Positions 61,014 to 64,000 of a DNA stretch of 64,000 bases are shown one piece after another. The notes under the pieces are model-generated. The model had not been told where the DNA came from. It saw only the letters and a program-made list of their open reading frames with translations, and did not search any database. Numbering within the stretch: position 1 is the stretch's first letter; every line of letters starts with the position of its first letter. Position numbers and translations under genes: made by a program. The DNA comes from Nocardioidaceae bacterium (GTDB taxonomy: Bacteria; Actinomycetota; Actinomycetes; Propionibacteriales; Nocardioidaceae): contig JAURVT010000026.1 in assembly GCA_030655315.1 (NCBI GenBank), positions 1 through 64,000 on the forward strand, read 5' to 3'.

Positions 61014-63347
61014 CTACTGGGTGACGCGGTAGACGTCGAAGACGCCGTCGACGGTGCGCACGGCCGTGAGCACGTGACCGAGGTGCTTGGGGTCGGCCAT
61101 CTCGAACGTGAACTTGCTCTTCGCCACGCGGTCGCGGCCGGTGGACAGCGCCGCCGAGAGGATGTTGACGTGCTGGTCCGAGATGACCCGGGTGACGTCC
61201 GAGAGCAGCCGGGCCCGGTCGAGCGCCTCGACCTGGATGGCCACCAGGAACGTCGAGGAGGCGGTGGGAGCCCAGGACACGTCGGTCATCCGGCCGGGCT
61301 CGGCGGCCAGGCCCTTGACGTTGGGACAGTCCGAGCGGTGCACCGAGATGCCGTCGCCGCGCGTGACGAAGCCGACGATGTCGTCGCCGGGCACCGGGGT
61401 GCAGCAGCGCGCGAGCTTGATCAGCATGTCGCCCGACATGCCCGGGACGATGACGCCCGGGTCGCCGCGCCGCATCTTGCGGCGGCGGTCGGTGGAGTCG
61501 GGCATCGCGATGGCCTCGGCGAGGTCCTCGACGGCGCCGTCGGCACCACCCATCAGCGCCAGGACGCGCTCGACCACCGCCTGCGCGCTGACGTTGCTCT
61601 CGCCGATCGCGGCGTACAGCGCCGACACGTCGGCGAGGTGGAGGTCCTTGGCGACGGCGAGCAGCGACTCGTGCTTGAGCAGGCGCTGCAGCGGCAGGCC
61701 CTCCTTGCGCATCTGGCGCGTGAGGTCGTCCTTGCCGCGCTCGATGGCCTCCTCGCGCCGCTCCTTGGTGAACCACTGACGGATCTTGTTGCGCGCACGG
61801 GGGCTCTGGACGAACTCGAGCCAGTCGCGGGTCGGGCCGGCTCCGGGCGCCTTGGAGGTGAACACCTCGACGGCGTCACCGTTCTCCAGGCGCGACTCCA
61901 GCGGGACCAGCTTGCCGTTGACGCGCGCGCCGATGCAGGCGTTGCCCACCTCGGTGTGGACGGCGTAGGCGAAGTCGACCGGGGTGGATCCCGCGGGCAG
62001 CGACACCACGTCGCCGCGCGGGGTGAAGACGTAGACCTCGTTGGAGTTGATCTCGAAGCGCAGCGACTCCAGGAAGTCGCCGGCGTCCTGGGACTCCTGC
62101 TGCCAGTCGATCAGCTGGCGCAGCCACGGCATCTCGTCACGGGCGGGGTCGCCGCCACGACGGCGTCCGCTCTGCTCGCCCGGGGGCGCGCCGAGCGCGG
62201 CCTCCTTGTACTTCCAGTGCGCCGCGACGCCGTACTCGGCGCGGCGGTGCATGCCGAAGGTGCGGATCTGCAGCTCGACGGACTTGCCCTGCGGGCCGAT
62301 CACGGTGGTGTGCAGCGACTGGTAGAGGTTGAACTTGGGCATCGCCACGTAGTCCTTGAACCGCCCGGGGATGGGGTTCCAGCGGGCGTGCAGGACGCCG
62401 AGGACGGCGTAGCAGTCGGGCAGCGTCTCGACCAGGACGCGGATGCCGACGAGGTCGTAGATCTCGGCGAAGTCGCGCTTGCCGAGGATCATCTTCTGGT
62501 AGATGGAGTAGTAGTGCTTGGGGCGGCCGGTGACCGTCGCCTTGACCTTGGCGGTGCGCAGGTCGGCCTGGACCTGCGCGGTCACCGTCTCGAGGAACTC
62601 CTCGCGGGACGGCGCGCGGTCGGCCACGAGCCGCACGATCTCGTCGTAGACCTTGGGGTGCAGGGTCGCGAACGAGAGGTCCTCGAGCTCCCACTTGATC
62701 GTGTTCATGCCGAGCCGGTGGGCCAGCGGCGCGAAGATCTCGATGGTCTCGCGCGCGATCCGCTCCTGCTTGTCCTGGCGCAGGTAGCGCAGGGTGCGCA
62801 TGTTGTGCAGCCGGTCGGCGAGCTTGATCACGAGCACGCGGATGTCACGGCTCATCGCGACGATCATCTTGCGGATCGTGGCCGCCTGGGCGGAGTCGCC
62901 GTACTTGACCTTGTCGAGCTTGGTGACGCCGTCGACGAGCACCGCGACCTCGTCGCCGAAGTCGGCCCGCAGCGCGTCGAGCGTGTAGGCGGTGTCCTCG
63001 ACGGTGTCGTGCAGCAGCGCGGCGCACAGCGTGGGCGGCGTCATGCCGAGCTCGGCGAGGATGGTCGCCACCGCGAGCGGGTGCGTGATGTACGGGTCGC
63101 CGCTCTTGCGCTTCTGCTCCGCGTGCATCTTCTCCGCGGTGGCGTAGGCGCGCTCGACGATGGTCGAGTCGGCCTTGGGGTGCGTCGTGCGGACGATCTT
63201 CAGGAGCGGGTCCAGCACCGGGTTGGCCGAGCCCGGACGGGCGCCGAGTCGCGCCAGTCGGGTGCGGACGCGCGCGGGGGCGGACGCTGACGCCGGTTCC
63301 GTCGCCGGAGCCCGGGTCTCGCCGTCGGTGCCTGCGCGATCCGCCAC
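61014..63347 (-). CDS. relA: Bifunctional (p)ppGpp synthetase/hydrolase Rel
   Basis: 777 aa, long RSH stringent-response enzyme. Hydrolase HD domain (about 60-215): [25 protein letters not shown] and [12 protein letters not shown] intact, so hydrolysis is expected. Synthetase (about 235-400): [25 protein letters not shown] and the substrate loop [17 protein letters not shown] domain (about 445-510), zinc-finger/CC region with [32 protein letters not shown], and a C-terminal ACT domain. GTG 63347 with GGAGG upstream. Normally follows apt, as here. Confidence 0.97.
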   Translation of the reverse strand: MADRAGTDGETRAPATEPASASAPARVRTRLARLGARPGSANPVLDPLLKIVRTTHPKADSTIVERAYATAEKMHAEQKRKSGDPYITHPLAVATILAELGMTPPTLCAALLHDTVEDTAYTLDALRADFGDEVAVLVDGVTKLDKVKYGDSAQAATIRKMIVAMSRDIRVLVIKLADRLHNMRTLRYLRQDKQERIARETIEIFAPLAHRLGMNTIKWELEDLSFATLHPKVYDEIVRLVADRAPSREEFLETVTAQVQADLRTAKVKATVTGRPKHYYSIYQKMILGKRDFAEIYDLVGIRVLVETLPDCYAVLGVLHARWNPIPGRFKDYVAMPKFNLYQSLHTTVIGPQGKSVELQIRTFGMHRRAEYGVAAHWKYKEAALGAPPGEQSGRRRGGDPARDEMPWLRQLIDWQQESQDAGDFLESLRFEINSNEVYVFTPRGDVVSLPAGSTPVDFAYAVHTEVGNACIGARVNGKLVPLESRLENGDAVEVFTSKAPGAGPTRDWLEFVQSPRARNKIRQWFTKERREEAIERGKDDLTRQMRKEGLPLQRLLKHESLLAVAKDLHLADVSALYAAIGESNVSAQAVVERVLALMGGADGAVEDLAEAIAMPDSTDRRRKMRRGDPGVIVPGMSGDMLIKLARCCTPVPGDDIVGFVTRGDGISVHRSDCPNVKGLAAEPGRMTDVSWAPTASSTFLVAIQVEALDRARLLSDVTRVISDQHVNILSAALSTGRDRVAKSKFTFEMADPKHLGHVLTAVRTVDGVFDVYRVTQ

Positions 63348-63418
63348 TGGACCTCCCGTTCCTGCAGCCAGCCTACGGTGCCGGCGCCGTGCTCACGCGT
63401 CGACTCCCGAGGAGGTCG

Positions 63419-63514
63419 TCAGCCGAGGACGACGCCGAGGAAGGTGGCGGCGGCGGCCATCACGAGGGCCACCACGAGCACGATCGCGACGAGTCGTCGC
63501 TGGTCGTCGTTCAT
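63419..63514 (-). CDS. 31-aa single-helix membrane peptide between apt and relA
   Basis: A charged N-terminus (MNDDQRRLV) followed by one hydrophobic helix (residues 9-31, with AIVLVVALVMAAAATFLGVV). The ATG at 63514 is preceded by AAGGA at a good 7-8-base spacing, which makes translation plausible despite the size. It lies 25 bp after apt, so the two are likely cotranscribed, and 71 bp before relA. No family recognised. Confidence 0.6.
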   Translation of the reverse strand: MNDDQRRLVAIVLVVALVMAAAATFLGVVLG

Positions 63515-63539
63515 CGTCGATCCTTGTCGTCTCGGGTCG

Positions 63540-64000
63540 TCAATACGTGCGGATCGCGCCGAGCGGCACGTCCTGGAGCCGGGCGCGGCCGGCGAGCGCG
63601 GCGATCTCGATGAGCACCACGTCGGCGGCGACCTCGGCGCCCGTGCGACGGACGAGCTCGTTGGCCGCGACGAGCGTGCCGCCGGTGGCCAGGACGTCGT
63701 CCAGCACGAGGACGCGCTGGCCGGGCCCGAACGCGTCGGTGTGCACCTCGACGGTCTCGGTGCCGTACTCGAGGTCGTAGCTCACGCCGTAGGTGGCCGC
63801 GGGCAGCTTGCCGGCCTTGCGGATCGGCACGAACCCGACGCCGAGCGCCATCGCGACCGGTGCCCCGAAGACGAACCCGCGGGCCTCGACGCCGGCGACG
63901 ACGTCGATCTGGCCGCCGAGGTCGCGGCCGAGGTCGGCCAGGGCGCGCACCGAGGCGGCGAACGCGTCGGCGTCGGCGAGCAGCGGGGTGACGTCACGGA
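63540..64000 (-). CDS. apt: Adenine phosphoribosyltransferase (5-prime end outside window)
   Basis: 153 residues visible, N-terminus cut by the window edge. Salvages adenine to AMP. RDVTPLLADADAF at the left end, VVAGVEARGFVFGAPVAMALGVGFVPIRKAGKLP, DLEYGTETVEVHTDAFGPGQRVLVLDDVLATGGTLVAANELV (PRPP-binding loop) and IEIAALAGRARL are the Apt signatures. It usually lies between secF and relA in actinobacteria; secF may lie beyond the edge. Confidence 0.95.
   Translation of the reverse strand, partial: RDVTPLLADADAFAASVRALADLGRDLGGQIDVVAGVEARGFVFGAPVAMALGVGFVPIRKAGKLPAATYGVSYDLEYGTETVEVHTDAFGPGQRVLVLDDVLATGGTLVAANELVRRTGAEVAADVVLIEIAALAGRARLQDVPLGAIRTY

Overview
The window is very GC-rich and dense with genes, and its gene content and order are those of a high-GC Gram-positive actinobacterium. 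The markers are a dcw cluster ending in sepF-yggT-divIVA (wag31), an Rv2175c-type DNA-binding protein divergent from a PASTA kinase, a class II DAHP synthase, DUF3040, DUF427, and many leaderless GTG/ATG starts. Gene order resembles the Mycobacterium tuberculosis Rv2145c-Rv2178c region. Nocardioidaceae or a related family is my best guess, but it is an inference. I see no rRNA, tRNA, CRISPR array, prophage or intact IS element.

1-18.7 kb, minus strand: division and cell-wall cluster, read right to left: mraZ, a 67-aa membrane protein, rsmH, ftsL, ftsI, murE, murF, mraY, murD, ftsW, murG, murC, ftsQ, a large hairpin, ftsZ, pgeF, a yggS-family gene, sepF, yggT and divIVA (cut by the window edge). 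Most neighbours overlap by 4 nt (GTGA/ATGA), which implies translational coupling. Three 5-bp boxes at exact 10-bp spacing, plus a fourth, lie upstream of mraZ and look like MraZ sites.

19-43 kb, mixed strands: a moxR-DUF58-transglutaminase operon, DUF3040, a secreted L,D-transpeptidase, a methyltransferase, ybaK, a TPR-like GGDEF protein, an FAD oxidoreductase, metF, a polyprenyl diphosphate synthase, the Rv2175c homologue, a PASTA kinase, a YeeE/YedE transporter, pdxY, threonine aldolase, DAHP synthase, GNAT, DUF427 and a phosphofructokinase with PPi-type residues. Many monocistronic genes here have a TANNNT hexamer exactly 6 nt before the start codon, the pattern of leaderless transcripts.

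43-64 kb, mostly minus strand: the conserved order yraN-comM-dprA-xerC ... rpsB-tsf-pyrH-frr-cdsA ... rlmN, preceded by apt, a 31-aa membrane peptide and relA. Between cdsA and rlmN sits a three-gene cassette with its own leaderless promoter: a fused circularly permuted ATP-grasp/alpha-E protein, a transglutaminase and a zinc-ribbon metallopeptidase. This is a predicted but functionally uncharacterised peptide-ligation system.

Convergent intergenic gaps are filled with inverted-repeat structures. The most striking is a four-copy stem-loop element (two copies near 41-42 kb, two at 56.6-56.8 kb). Its core hairpin is constant and has a symmetric GAA/GAA internal loop and base-pair-preserving changes, while its outer arms differ in sequence but stay complementary. 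A second family is a ~275-bp imperfect palindrome duplicated in tandem at 32.7-33.3 kb.
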